This document shows, in pieces, positions 12,090 to 23,300 of a stretch of DNA of 64,000 bases. The DNA comes from Laburnicola sp. R22_1 (Eukaryota > Ascomycota > Dothideomycetes > Pleosporales > Didymosphaeriaceae). The notes below the pieces were generated by a model, which had not been told where the DNA came from, searched no databases, and saw nothing but the letters and a program-made list of their open reading frames with translations. Location: the NCBI GenBank assembly GCA_014281115.1, contig JACONQ010000010.1, forward strand, positions 1,488,001 through 1,552,000, in the 5' to 3' direction. Within the stretch, counting starts at the first letter, position 1; each line of letters begins with the position of its first letter. Made by a program: the position numbers and the translations under genes.

Positions 12090-14835
12090 TCACGCCCTTC
12101 CCTTCCGCGCGGCATCCACACCATCCCGCGTCCCAAGCTCACTGAAATCAACATCTGGCGCCTCCGTCTCCCTCTCCTCCAACTGCATCGCAGCAACAGT
12201 CTTCCCCCCAGCCAACTCCTCTGTGGGAATCCCCGTCAACGGCTGCACTATGCACCTAACCTCGTTCTTAACCGTAGCTGGTTGCATGCGCAGCTCACCT
12301 GGCGGCGGCGGCCTAGACGCAGCAGCGTGGAAGAGATGCTTATACCGGAGCTCAGGCGAGCTGGGCACGGCGGCACGCGTAGGATTCTGATTTCTCGCGA
12401 CGAATGAAGAAGAAGCGGATACAGACGGCGTCGAAGGCGTCGAGACAGAGGGGAAGAGGACTTGGCTGTGGCGTGTACAAGGCCACACATGAGCGACCTG
12501 GGTCGGAGGCGAATGTGGTGGCGAAGGCGAGGATAATATTTCCGTATTGTCGGATTCGTCTGTGGCGGAGACGTCTGCATCTTCTGTGGATGAACCGCCG
12601 GGGTCTGTGGATGATATTGCGTCTATGGGGGAGAAGCGGCCTGTTCGGATGTTGAGGACGTGTGCGTTTCTCATCGATGGTCGGGACGGAAGGTAGGGTT
12701 TGGGAGCCATGTGGATTGGTACTTTTATGCGTGGGACGGAAAGAGATGCAGAGGTTGGACAGTGCGGTTCGATGTAAGGCGTTGGGAGCGTGGTGTGGCT
12801 TTCAGATTGGACGTTTCTCTCGTGTCGCCTCAACGGAAGAGTGGGAGGTATTTCGGTGCCCTGCGAGGCTGGACGGGTGAGGTTGAGGAGTCGGAGGTTG
12901 GCCTGGCTTTGGCTAAAGTGCACACATGGAAGGATCTGATTGACGGCTTCGTCCAAAGCGAGCTCGACGGCGACATGGTTCTTGATTCTAGATACCTTCA
13001 GCCATGTCGCCCGCTCCCCGGTAAGCAGGCACTGCAGCATATAATCAGTGCTTGGGTTGCTCAGGATCTTGGGGAAATCTGCGTATGAAATAGCCGGGAA
13101 GATGGTGATGTCGCCAGAATACCGCTGATTCAAAATGGATCGGACTTTGCTCATGGTGTTGGGGAATACACCCATTTCCGCAAGCACTTCGAGACGATGC
13201 AAAGCTTCTCCTCTCGCGAAACTGGCCATGCTGTGTATCCAGCCAGGGCCGGCGGACAATGCAGAGTTGTGTTGCACTTCTGCGCCTATAGCGTCTTCTT
13301 CCTTGGCAAGAAAAGGTACTACATGCGGATTTACCTGAGACACGATGAAGTGATTAACGTTGAACATCTCAGCTAGACGAGTCATGGGCAGGTCGTTGTC
13401 AACGGAACCGTCAATCCAGCCGTCATTCGGCGTAGGATCCCAGGGTACTTCTCTTCCCGTTTTCCGGTCTTTGGCCATGAGTGACGCAGCAGAGAATACG
13501 AAGGGAACAGAGCAAGATGCGCACCTATCGAAGGTCAGTGCTTGCTCGCCTATACTATAATATAGCTGTGGTTCGGGCTGGGAAGACGACTCACACTGCA
13601 GACCAAATCATGACATCCGGGGCTGTAACGTAGTTGAGCAACCTCGGAAGCTCGTACATGCTTGCGCTAGAAACGGTAATGTTGAGGATTCTCCGCGTCC
13701 TGTTATACGATTCCTGAAACGTGATATCGCCCAACATCTGCCTCATGACCCTTTGTAGATGCGAAATGTCGAACAAGGATCCAAACTTGAGAAAGCGCGT
13801 AATCTTCTGTATTACACCCTCCTCTTCGCCAGGTTTCTCAAACACAGCCAAATCGCCATAGCAGAATTCGTCCAGCACTGCCGGTATCTCGGCGTCGGTT
13901 TTGGAGCACAAGATGGCGCAGACAATGCTCCCGGCAGATGCGCCTGATACGATGCGCGGCAGGAGGCGTAATTCCCATAGGCACTTGACTACGCCGATGT
14001 GGTTCATGCCAAAGGTGCCCCCACCGGACAGCAGAAGCGCTGTCCGACCGAACGACTGACGAGTGCGTAGCAGCTCTTCCGAGACTTTGTAGGGCTTGAC
14101 AGGACAGCTATCGCCCTGCTTGGCGGCCACGTCAGGAATGGCTGCCAGCGTCTTCACTGCCGAACTTATGTAGCGCTCAATCAGCTTCTTCGTCCCAACA
14201 TGTGAATGCTTGTACAGGCGCAAGTCGCCCATGCCACCGAGTCCGCGCGTCAGCGTGGTCCGCACAAGGAAGAGCATGCGCTTAACGTCGCAGTTCATAC
14301 GGGCTTCGTCGAGCTGTTGCAGGCGTGCTTTTACGAGCTCGGCGTCGTATTCGGACGATTCGTCCTGGAGTTTCCAGGCATCGTTGCCTTCCAGGGCATC
14401 CAGCTCGGCCGCGGCCGCTTTCCAGTCATGGTAGGATTCGGCCTCTCGCATGCGCGCATGCAACACTTGGTGGCCATGATGCTGCGTCTCGGGCGTGTGC
14501 GCGTCTTCCCGATGCTCGGCACCACCAAGCACCCCAAACGGATCTCTCACCAGCCTGCAGAGCGGATCCAACGGCCGCGCATTGCTGTGGGCAGGCTGCT
14601 TCAGGCCCTGCTTGGGGCCTGCTCCTCCTCTTGCTACGTGGAATCGCGCTCCGCCGGCGAGCACAGTGTCAGATACGAGGGCCATTTGCGGTGAAGGTGC
14701 GCCATGCGCGTGTGTGGGGAAGGGCGAGGGGCCGCCGGTGGCCGCGAGGGGGTCGTGTGTGAAGCCAGGGAGTGGTACAGCAGCAAGGAGGAAGGGCTCG
14801 TCTATACACTGTTCCAGGCCAAAGGCAGCGCCCAT
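12090..14835 (-). CDS. Patatin-like lipase (Tgl3/4/5-type triacylglycerol lipase family)
   Basis: 891 residues from two exons, 14835-13595 and 13524-12090. The patatin domain has the oxyanion loop SGGGTFG (about residues 269-275), the nucleophile elbow GASAG (298-302, Ser300) and the dyad Asp in IDGSVDND (Asp452), so the Ser-Asp dyad is complete. An upstream helical region (WKAAAAELDALEGNDAWK ... EARMNCDVKRMLFLVRTTL) is typical of the fungal lipid-droplet lipases related to yeast Tgl3, Tgl4 and Tgl5, which release fatty acids from triacylglycerol and can act on lysophospholipids. The C-terminal 250 residues are Ser/Pro-rich and low in complexity. The start at 14835 is the first ATG; one at 14685 would remove a poorly conserved 50-residue leader, so the true start is uncertain. 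Confidence 0.88.
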
Positions 14836-15431
14836 CTGACATGGTCAAGGGGCACGCATCGGCATCAAAGAGGCGCGAAGCAGGTGGGCAGCCGGCGTCA
14901 TCGGACCTGGGCGCGCCAAGGCCCCGCGCTACGCGGCCCACCCGCAGGTCCGCACGCACACACGCCACTGGCGGCACCACCCCTCCACGTGACCTCCCAC
15001 CCCTCCCACACCGCTGGCACCACACCCCGGTGACACCACCCACAGCCGCCACACCAGCCGCGGCCCGTCACGCGCCATGCCATCTGCAGACCACCCTCTG
15101 CCCACCGCCCAACCCCCCCATACGAATCGCACACCACGGGGCCCACCCTCCACATGCATGTCTATGGTTCGTTCCTTTCACATGTCCAACGCAAGCGCAG
15201 ATGCCAGTTCGGGAAGAGCATGCATTCCATTTGCCCATATCCTACCGTGCACACGTAAACCAACTTGGTCTCAGCCGCCGCACACGCAAAAACATCGCAG
15301 GAGGGTATCTAAGTATAGGATTCCAAAATGTGAACAACGCCTGCAGATGCACCCATGCCAACGCACCAAACCCGATATCGACGCCCGCAAAACGCCTCCG
15401 TCGTGTACGAGCAAACTTACCATGCCCTCTC
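14836..15431. other. Intergenic: lipase promoter and telomere-gene 3' flank
   Basis: About 600 bp, C- and A-rich on the plus strand, between two genes on the minus strand. I see no coding sequence, repeat or RNA gene. Confidence 0.4.
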
Positions 15432-18400
15432 TTAGAGATGGTCCGTCCACTCTAGCAAATCGTAGCCTTTCCGCTTCACCTGCGCGACCGGCCTGACGTG
15501 CAAGTTTTCTGGAAAACGCACGTCTGGATCGGGATCGACCTATCCATAACCAACATATCAGTTTAGTTGTGCTTGCCGCTCTCCACATTTGCGTCTGCGG
15601 GCGCACCTACTCTTGTGCTCGCCGTCCACGACGTGACCCGTGCCTGTGCAAAGACGAAGTCGCGGTAGATATCGCCAGTAGGCTCGGTCGGAACGCGGAG
15701 TCCGCTGCTTGTACGAGCTGATGCTGAGGGGCGCGAAGATGCGACGGTAGCTGTCGAACGGCGACTTGGTTGCTTCATTGGTGTGGAGAGGTTGGTTGGT
15801 CTGGATGGGAGTGTCGATGGTAGCTGCATGCTCGAGCTAGCTGGTAGAGAGTGCCTCGGGGGGTCGACAACAGGTCGCCGTGGAACGCTCGCGGCTCGCT
15901 CCCCTGCCTTGCCAAACGCTGACGGTAAAGAATGTCTCGTTTTCTTTGGCATATCCTGGGCAACATGAGGCTGTTCTGGTGCAACCTCACTGGTAGCAAG
16001 AACCTTCATTGCACGCTTGGGAGTAGGAGCCCTCGTTGCACGCTTCCTAGCAAAAGACACCGGGGTAGACTGGGGAGCGGGAGCGTCCACAGCACGAGCG
16101 TCCACAGCGCGAGCTTCCACTGCACGAGCTTCAACAGTGCGAACCTCCACAGCACGAGCCTTCGCAGCAGGAGCCTCCACAACAAGAGCTTTCCCTTCAA
16201 GCTCATCTATAGCTATGACTAGTGTCTGTCTGCTCACAATTATGCCTTTGGTATAGACGGTGTCTCGAATAGTATCCTTGTAGAAGCGGAAATACGGTTC
16301 CGCATCCTCACCGTTGTCAATGCATTGGTTGACGTACGCCTTGTAATCGATTCGGTTGCGGATAATGAAGTCGTCCCATTGCCATTTGGGCACCATCTTG
16401 TCTTCCAAGTCGAGCTTCTTCATCTGTCTACATTGGCCCAAGAAATGTCGAGTGTCTCCTGAATATTCCGGGTACGTGTCTTTGAAGAGTTGGAAGACGG
16501 TTGCTGGCTTGGATCTTGGCGCGGTGGTCTTCTCCAATGGACGTGGAGACATAGCAGGCGTACGCCTACGGATTTGATCGTCAACTAGTGTATCGTCGAC
16601 ATACATTTCATAATCATCGCGGGCTTCGGATCTACTGGGTTCCGGTGAAGAAACGACAGAGTCGCGAACGAGCGGGATCGGAGATCGTAACACTCCATCC
16701 AGCTCAAAGGTGTCAGTACCCTTGTCAGTGTCGAAATGTTGCTGGCCCCTTTGCGCACTTGCACCGGATAAGAACAAGTAGTCTGCCGACGGTTTGTGAG
16801 TGGGTACTTTCACCGACTTCGGGTGGAAAACGGGCTTCATTTGTGAGAAAGCCTCCTTCTGCTGGCCCTCGGCCATGTTCGATGTTGTGAATCTTGTTGC
16901 ATCATGTCCATCGTTGACAGGAGGACTCCCCTGCCTCTTTTTTCGCGCTTCGGGAGTAGGGCGAGATCTGGAAATCGTGGGAGGATTGTCGTCTGTAAAA
17001 CTCAATTTATGTGGCAAAGGAGAATGCCGAGCTTCCGCGCCTCCCTGCGTACTGTTGTCAGACGCAAACTCGACATGGGATTTGGCTTGTTTGCTTTGTA
17101 TGAACTTTTCCATCGACTCTCGTCTGTCGCGTTCAAGCTGGTCGGCGAGATCTTTGACAGGCGAACTTTCACCGAACCCAGTAAGCTTGATCTGCCGCCG
17201 CTTTGATTGCCGGTTGCTTTTCTTTGAGGGAGATTTTTCCAACTTGCGCTTGGTGTGATTTGCCCCAATCTCGAGATTATCCATATCTAGGTAGGCTGAC
17301 ACGCTTTGGTGGTGTTCAGTGGTCGGGGGTATCTGATCTTCGAACCTGCAGGCTTCTGTGCGTGGGATTTGGGCAGGATTGGGCCTCGGCTGCGGCGGTG
17401 CATGACCTTTTGTACTTAGTCGCTCAGTGTCAAGATGAGTACCAGATCCGTTAGACCTTCGCGGTGACTCAGATGGTGCGTCTTCCATGTATATGTCGCC
17501 AGGCTCGACGTCTGCAACACCATCGTTCGCGAAATGTAGGTGTGCATCCGGCATCGCGCGAGCTGCAGCTGTACTTGAAAGAGTGACTTCTACACCATTG
17601 GAGCTGGCATTCCCGGAAGAATTTGGCTCGTTGTAGGTACAAGGAATAACGGAGGTCGACGCAGTGTCCTTGGACCTTCCGCTTGAATTTTGTTGTCGCA
17701 CTTGACCCGGAGAGTCGGCCGATCCTACGTTCTTTCCCTTTGTGTAAGGTGTCTCCTTAACCAGCACCATGGTAGGTGGTCGCACAGATGCATGAGTGGA
17801 AGTGACGTTATGCATAGCGCTATCTTCTCCTAACCCTCGCGGTACTTTTAGTTCCATATCAAGATCGGAATCATGTTCATCCCGAGCTAAAGGCGGTGAT
17901 GATGGAGGATCAATCATCGTCTCTTCATTCGATGACTCGATCACTACAGGACGTTGGGCTTCCTGACCGGAACTTTCTTGCCGAGGCGTGCTTTGAACGT
18001 CCATGTTCTTGCTACCCTCAAGACTAGAATCAGGTGGTAGGCATAACCCAGGCCGAAATGGTTGCTTGGGAGGTTCGGGGCTAGGGGAGCGTGACCAGGT
18101 TATTTTGCTCGTCTGCGAATGGGTCTCATCGTCCATTTCCACGTCGCCTTCAGCATTGGAGAGGATTCCCTTCTCCCCAAACACTGGATCATCTGCGTCC
18201 TCTTCTTCCGACGACTCTGTGTCACTTGTTGCTGGGCCATTGTCGAAATCCTTTAATGCTTCCAATATCTCGTGGGGCAAATTGGCGTCTGGGAATCGAT
18301 TCCCAACAGCTGGCTTTTGCCAACTGTCCAGTCTCATCAGCAGCGACCGTTGTCTTGCGGACACATTTCCACAATTGTCCATACGGCAGGAATCCTTCAG

Positions 18401-19666
18401 CCATTCAGGTACCGCCTCCTCCATGTCGTCAACGTCAATGTGTGATGTTGCAACACCACCGGAAGATTGGTCTATACTAGGCCGTTGCTTGGTTCGCGCT
18501 TCTTCGTCTAAGCTGCGTTGTTTTCGTGAATTGCGCCGAATAGCTGATGCGCTAGCCCTGTCGTCTACATTTTGTAAGGTGGAGACTCTAGCATCCTGGG
18601 GTGACTTGTCAACTGGGTTGCTTTGCGGGTAGCGAGGTGGCATAAGCGTCGGCCGCATGGTGCTCGCAGACCGCTCCAAGCCCTCGTTGGATGCACGGTT
18701 TTTAGAAGTCCGCGCGAAGCCGCCCGCAGAAGGGGCGTTTGGCGGACCGGCAGGAGGATCCTGACGAGGGACGCTGTGTGCGCCTGGAAATTTGAGGAGA
18801 CCAAGTAACTTGCTGGTAGTATCTGAAGGCGGCCCGGTCGGCGTTCTGTTGCGTCCAGGAGTTGGGTCAAGATTGTTGAAACCTGGTGCATCCATGGCAT
18901 TGCTGGGTGTGCGCAGGCGATGCACCATCTGCGTGCCGTACGCCATCTGCGTGCCCGGGGAGACGTCTCCATGGTCCACGTCCTCTGCTTCCTGCCGCCT
19001 CGGCGCCATGTTGTCCAATTGCTCGGCTTCCATGTCTGGACGGAAGCATTGGCGGTCTGTCTCCGCTCGGGTCCGTTGCAACACTTCAAGCGCGTCGATG
19101 ATGTTCGAGCACGACGAGAGGGGAACGAGTACGCCAGGTGCGGCTTCTCTGCGGCGCTCGCGTTGCCAGTCAACGAGGTCGAGAGTGAAGGCGAGACGAT
19201 CTCGCGACGGCCCGTACGGCGTGTATCGGAGGGTATATTTTCGCACAGCAATGACGGAGTGCGTTGTTGGCGAGGAGAGGGGTAGCCCTGGGAAGCGCGT
19301 CGCCAGCTGTTTGCGGCACGCTGAGGAGAGGGCTGCCTGGATGACGACGGAGCCGTCGGTCAGAACAAGCGGGCTGTTCTGCGCAGAAGACTTGTGAAGC
19401 TGATCAGCGAGTGGTCCGGGCCAAGAATACTAAAGCGTGCGCTGTGCTGTGCTTGCCTTGATTATGAGGACGTTGCTGTTGCTCGTCTTGTCGGGGATCT
19501 CGTCGAATGCAAACACGCAACTGCCATTGTCATTGTAGAGACTGGCCCACTCCCTTGCCGTGTCCTTTTCGCCGCTCTGCCTCTGTGCTTGCTGCTTGTT
19601 GAGCCAGCTGTTGAGCATGTGCAGCTGCGAAGATATGTGGTCGTCGAGCCAAGGGACCAGACTCAT
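15432..19666 (-). CDS. TPP1/Est3-like telomere (shelterin) protein
   Basis: About 1365 residues from three exons: 19666-19457, then from 19390 (or 19399) to 15611, then 15539-15432. The N-terminal ~180 residues (PWLDDHISSQL ... VLTDGSVVIQAALS ... KYTLRYTPYGPSRDRL) resemble the OB-fold of fungal TPP1/Est3 proteins, which link telomere-bound proteins to telomerase. A long disordered, Ser-rich middle follows. Near the C-terminus a conserved block (FQLFKDTYPEYSGD ... MVPKWQWDDFIIRNRIDY) is a motif I associate with fungal orthologues. Intron 1 has a GC donor (GCAAGC). A last intron, 15540-15610, has GTAGGT, a CTAAAC branch site and a TAG acceptor; splicing it replaces a short tail by VDPDPDVRFPENL...LLEWTDHL. 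Residues coded by 16081-16185 form 15-bp tandem repeats. It is divergent from FAB1. The family call is moderately sure; exact function is inferred. Confidence 0.68.
16081..16185 (-). repeat. In-frame 15-bp coding minisatellite
   Basis: Seven tandem 15-bp units inside the telomere-protein gene, each encoding a variant of A-x-A-V-E/D (AKARAVEVRTVEARAVEARA and onwards). The unit length is a multiple of three, so changes in copy number keep the frame. The encoded stretch lies just after the conserved C-terminal block. Confidence 0.85.
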
Positions 19667-20341
19667 GCCCGCACGCGGCTAACACGACACGCGACGCGTT
19701 CCGCGTAGCGCAGTGTGGAACCAGAGGACGGCAACAGGCTCGATTTGTGGCTGTGCGAACATGGAGGAAGTAATGGAAATCGCTGGAGAGAGAAGACGAG
19801 CTGGCGTATTCTGCATCGTATACCGTGCAGCTGCAGGTGTCACTTACCTGCCATGGTCCGCTGGGCAAACGCAACCAACCCGCAACACTAGGCTACTCAG
19901 CGAAGCCATGGGGACGGTTGGCCGTCTTGGAACCAACGCCGGCTTCACAGGGTTCGCTGCCCGAAATCTATCTACATGGAAAGCGTGTCTGCGCGGTGGC
20001 CCCCGGGGCAGAACTGTCAAGGTCAATGTGCCCGCCGCTTAGCCACGGGCTGCGACGCTGCGTCATCGAGATTCCATGCCGTATCCCTGTGCTGCCTCGT
20101 CGCCTTCCCAGCTCCTCGAGTCCAGCCCAGCAGCTGCAGGCTTCGTCTTCGCCCGCCACACACATCGACGTGCCATGGGCCCTTTCACACGCGCCCGCTC
20201 GATTCACACCTGCAGCGCGGACCACACCTGATGCCTGGTGCCGTCTGCGCCAGGGCTCGCCGTCACGACGCTCACGACCCTCGCGCGCCACCTGCATACA
20301 GACAGCACTCTCCGTAGTCCGACTGCTCCCCGCACACAAGC
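19667..20341. promoter_or_regulatory. Divergent promoter region of telomere gene and FAB1
   Basis: 675 bp between the start codons of two head-to-head genes, so it must contain both promoters. GC-rich, without TATA box or repeats that I can identify. Open frames across it are antisense noise. Confidence 0.5.
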
Positions 20342-23300
20342 ATGTCGCGCGACCCGCGGGGCGGCCTGCCCGACTCGCTCCACCAGCTGCATGCCACGGC
20401 ATCACGCTCCGGGGCCCTGACCACCTTCGACGACCTGACGTCTCCGCCGCCTGCGTCGACGGCGAACGAGGCCAAGAGCTTCGAGGTGGTCCAGAGCGGC
20501 CTGAGCGGCCTGTACAGCCGTCTGAAGGCTTCGGTGGGCGGCGCCAGAGAACAGGGTGTCGAGCTGGTAGACGAGGGCGTGGGAGCAGCAGCAAGGAACA
20601 AGGCGGCCGCGAAAACGGCAGCCCCCCCAAAGAGCCCTGCTGGTACTGCTGTATCATCGCCTGTTGTCGTGTCGGTGCCGTCGTCGCGCTTGCAGTCGCC
20701 GCTTGTACCCAACTTCCCAGACCACGCGCCCCCGCCCCCGCCGTCTCGAGATTCGAATCCATCGAGCTCTGCTGTGTCGGCGAGGCTGTCCAAGAACGAG
20801 TCTAGGACCTCCCTGGGCACAGCGCGTTCGAGGCCATCCATCACGTCCACTATAGAGCCTAGCAAGGCGACCCGCGACGACGAGTCCTCACTGAGCCCAC
20901 TCAGCGCCATGACCAAAGCGCACAGCACCATCCCCTTCGAACATGTCTCCAAGAACAGTTCGTCAAGCGGCCTCGTGTCTGGTTCAAAAAGTCGAGACTC
21001 CTCCCGCTACCCGTCGGGACCGTCTGAGCGTCTCCGGCAGCAGACGGCTGATCTCGACAGGCAGGAGCAGAGAAGTGATAGTGCCGAAGATGATGCAGTG
21101 CTCGTAGAAGGGAATTCCACCATGAGAGACAAGTCCAGATTCACGTTTCCGCTGCATGTTGCAGAGGAGCATCACCCCAGGATCACATCTCGGACAGAAA
21201 GTCAATACAAACCAGGCTCATCTTCTGTGAAAGATCTCTCCAGTAATGGCTCCGAGGCCACAGAGATTCCGCACGCCAAAGCTAACGCTCAAACACCTAT
21301 GCTCGCTCCAGAATCCCAACGACCGCCGTTGGTCCAGGTCGGTCCGTCACACCTCCCAGGCTTCCACCCCTCTTCACGCATGTCATCGTCGGATGGCCTT
21401 AGCTCCGTCCTCACATCCACCACAGTCCGCAGTCCCACTGTACCGCCTATCAACGAAGCTCAACGTCCCTATACACGACCTTCCGGCAACATGCCGCAGA
21501 GTGCCTCCTCTCACTTGCCACGCAAACTCTTAGAACGAGAATACTGGATGAGAGACGAGAATGCCAAAGACTGTTTCAACTGCGGGGATGCCTTTTCGAC
21601 CTTCCGGCGCAAGCACCATTGTCGCACCTGTGGGCAGATTTTCGATTCGAAATGCACATCTATATTGCCCGGGAAGATGTTCGGCCAGACAACAAACGTC
21701 AGAGTGTGCAAGCCGTGCGAGGACATACTTCATGGCAATGGGGACGACTCCTCAGAATACACGGATGACGGAGACCAAGCGTCTCTCTATGAACACAATG
21801 ACAATGATCTGGAAGATGACCAGTTTGACCCCTCAGAAAGTGATCACACCAAGATTGGCACTCCGACCATCAGCATTCCCATGTCTAGGAAGATTGGCAG
21901 TGAGAAGAAGCGTAGGTCTGCGGTCATTGAGGTTGCTCCTCAACTACCCAGACCCAGCTCCTCCAGGTCTCTTCGCTCACTCAGTGGACGGCCACGCTCT
22001 TCTAGTCACAAACGGCACCCTTCACGACATCAGCATATGCGCAACGTTAGATACGAGGATCGAGCGCCCTTTCATCAGTACCATACGGAACATTCCCGGA
22101 GCCGCTCTGTCCTTCCCGCTTTTCACCGCGACAACATCATCGATCCAGATCTGGCGCCGTTCATGTCTGACGAAGGTTCCAGCGAGGACGAGCCAGCTAG
22201 CCTTTTCGCCACTCTGCGCGCTGATGCCCCGGCACAGACCAGTTTGGAAAGTGAGAGGAGTGGGATTGGCGGGCTACTCGCTGCAATGAGGAAAGGAAAA
22301 ACCAGGGGTGATAAAAGCACCTTTGGCGGTGCCCATGCACGAGATGCAGACAATGTCAGCATCGCAAGCCGCCACGTCAACCGCCACTCGAGACGGAGAA
22401 ACCTCAGTATCAGCAGTGTCACACATAGACCGGGTAGACGCTCCAAGAGCAACAGCCTCCTAAATCCGTTTGCAGTCGGTTTCGGCGGAAGCTCGCCCAG
22501 TCCTCAGCAGAGCATACTGCAGCATTCTCCAATGCCTCCGCCTGCTTCCAAAATCATGCGTAGCGCCTCTATGCGAGGCGGCAATGCTCCACAAATTGAG
22601 TTGAACCAAGCAAGTCTGGAACATGTGCGCCGATTACTTAAGCAGATGTTGCAGGATGCCGGTATTTCGCATTTATCGAGCTGGGAGAAAGCCCTTGTTC
22701 CAATACTGTTACAATGCACAGACGATGTGAATCCAGACCTTCACAGAGGCGATGATATCGACATCCGACATTATATCAAACTCAAGAAGATTCCTGGAGG
22801 TCGACCACGCGACACATCGTATGTCTCTGGCGTAATCTTCACCAAGAACATTGCTCTCAAGAGCATGCCACGCAATCTCGCTCGTCCTAGAATTCTAATT
22901 ATCACGTTCGCCATCGAATATGCCCGTCACCAAACGCATTTCATGAGTTTAGAGCCGGTCATTGCGCAGGAAAGAGAGTATCTCCGCAACCTAGTCGGAC
23001 GTATTGTAGCCCTGGAGCCCACGGTGCTGATAGTCCAACGGAATGTTTCCGGTCTTGCGCTTGAGTTCCTTGAACAGGCGGGGATTTCTGTCGTTTACAA
23101 TGTAAAAGAAACAGTGCTGAACGCAGTGGCCCGATGCACACAGTCCAAGCCTGTATCATCCGTAGATCAGCTCGCCGAGCCGACGCGTCTTGGCAAATGC
23201 GGAAGTTTCGACGTCAAGACGTACGTGCACAACACTCTGAAAAGAAATTACGTTTTCTTGTCCGGTTGCCAGCCCGACCTAGGCTGCACAATAGCTCTTC

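Noticed and set aside
19825..20805. 326-codon plus-strand frame overlapping the FAB1 start
   Set aside because: It covers the divergent promoter and the start of FAB1 in another frame, with no motif.
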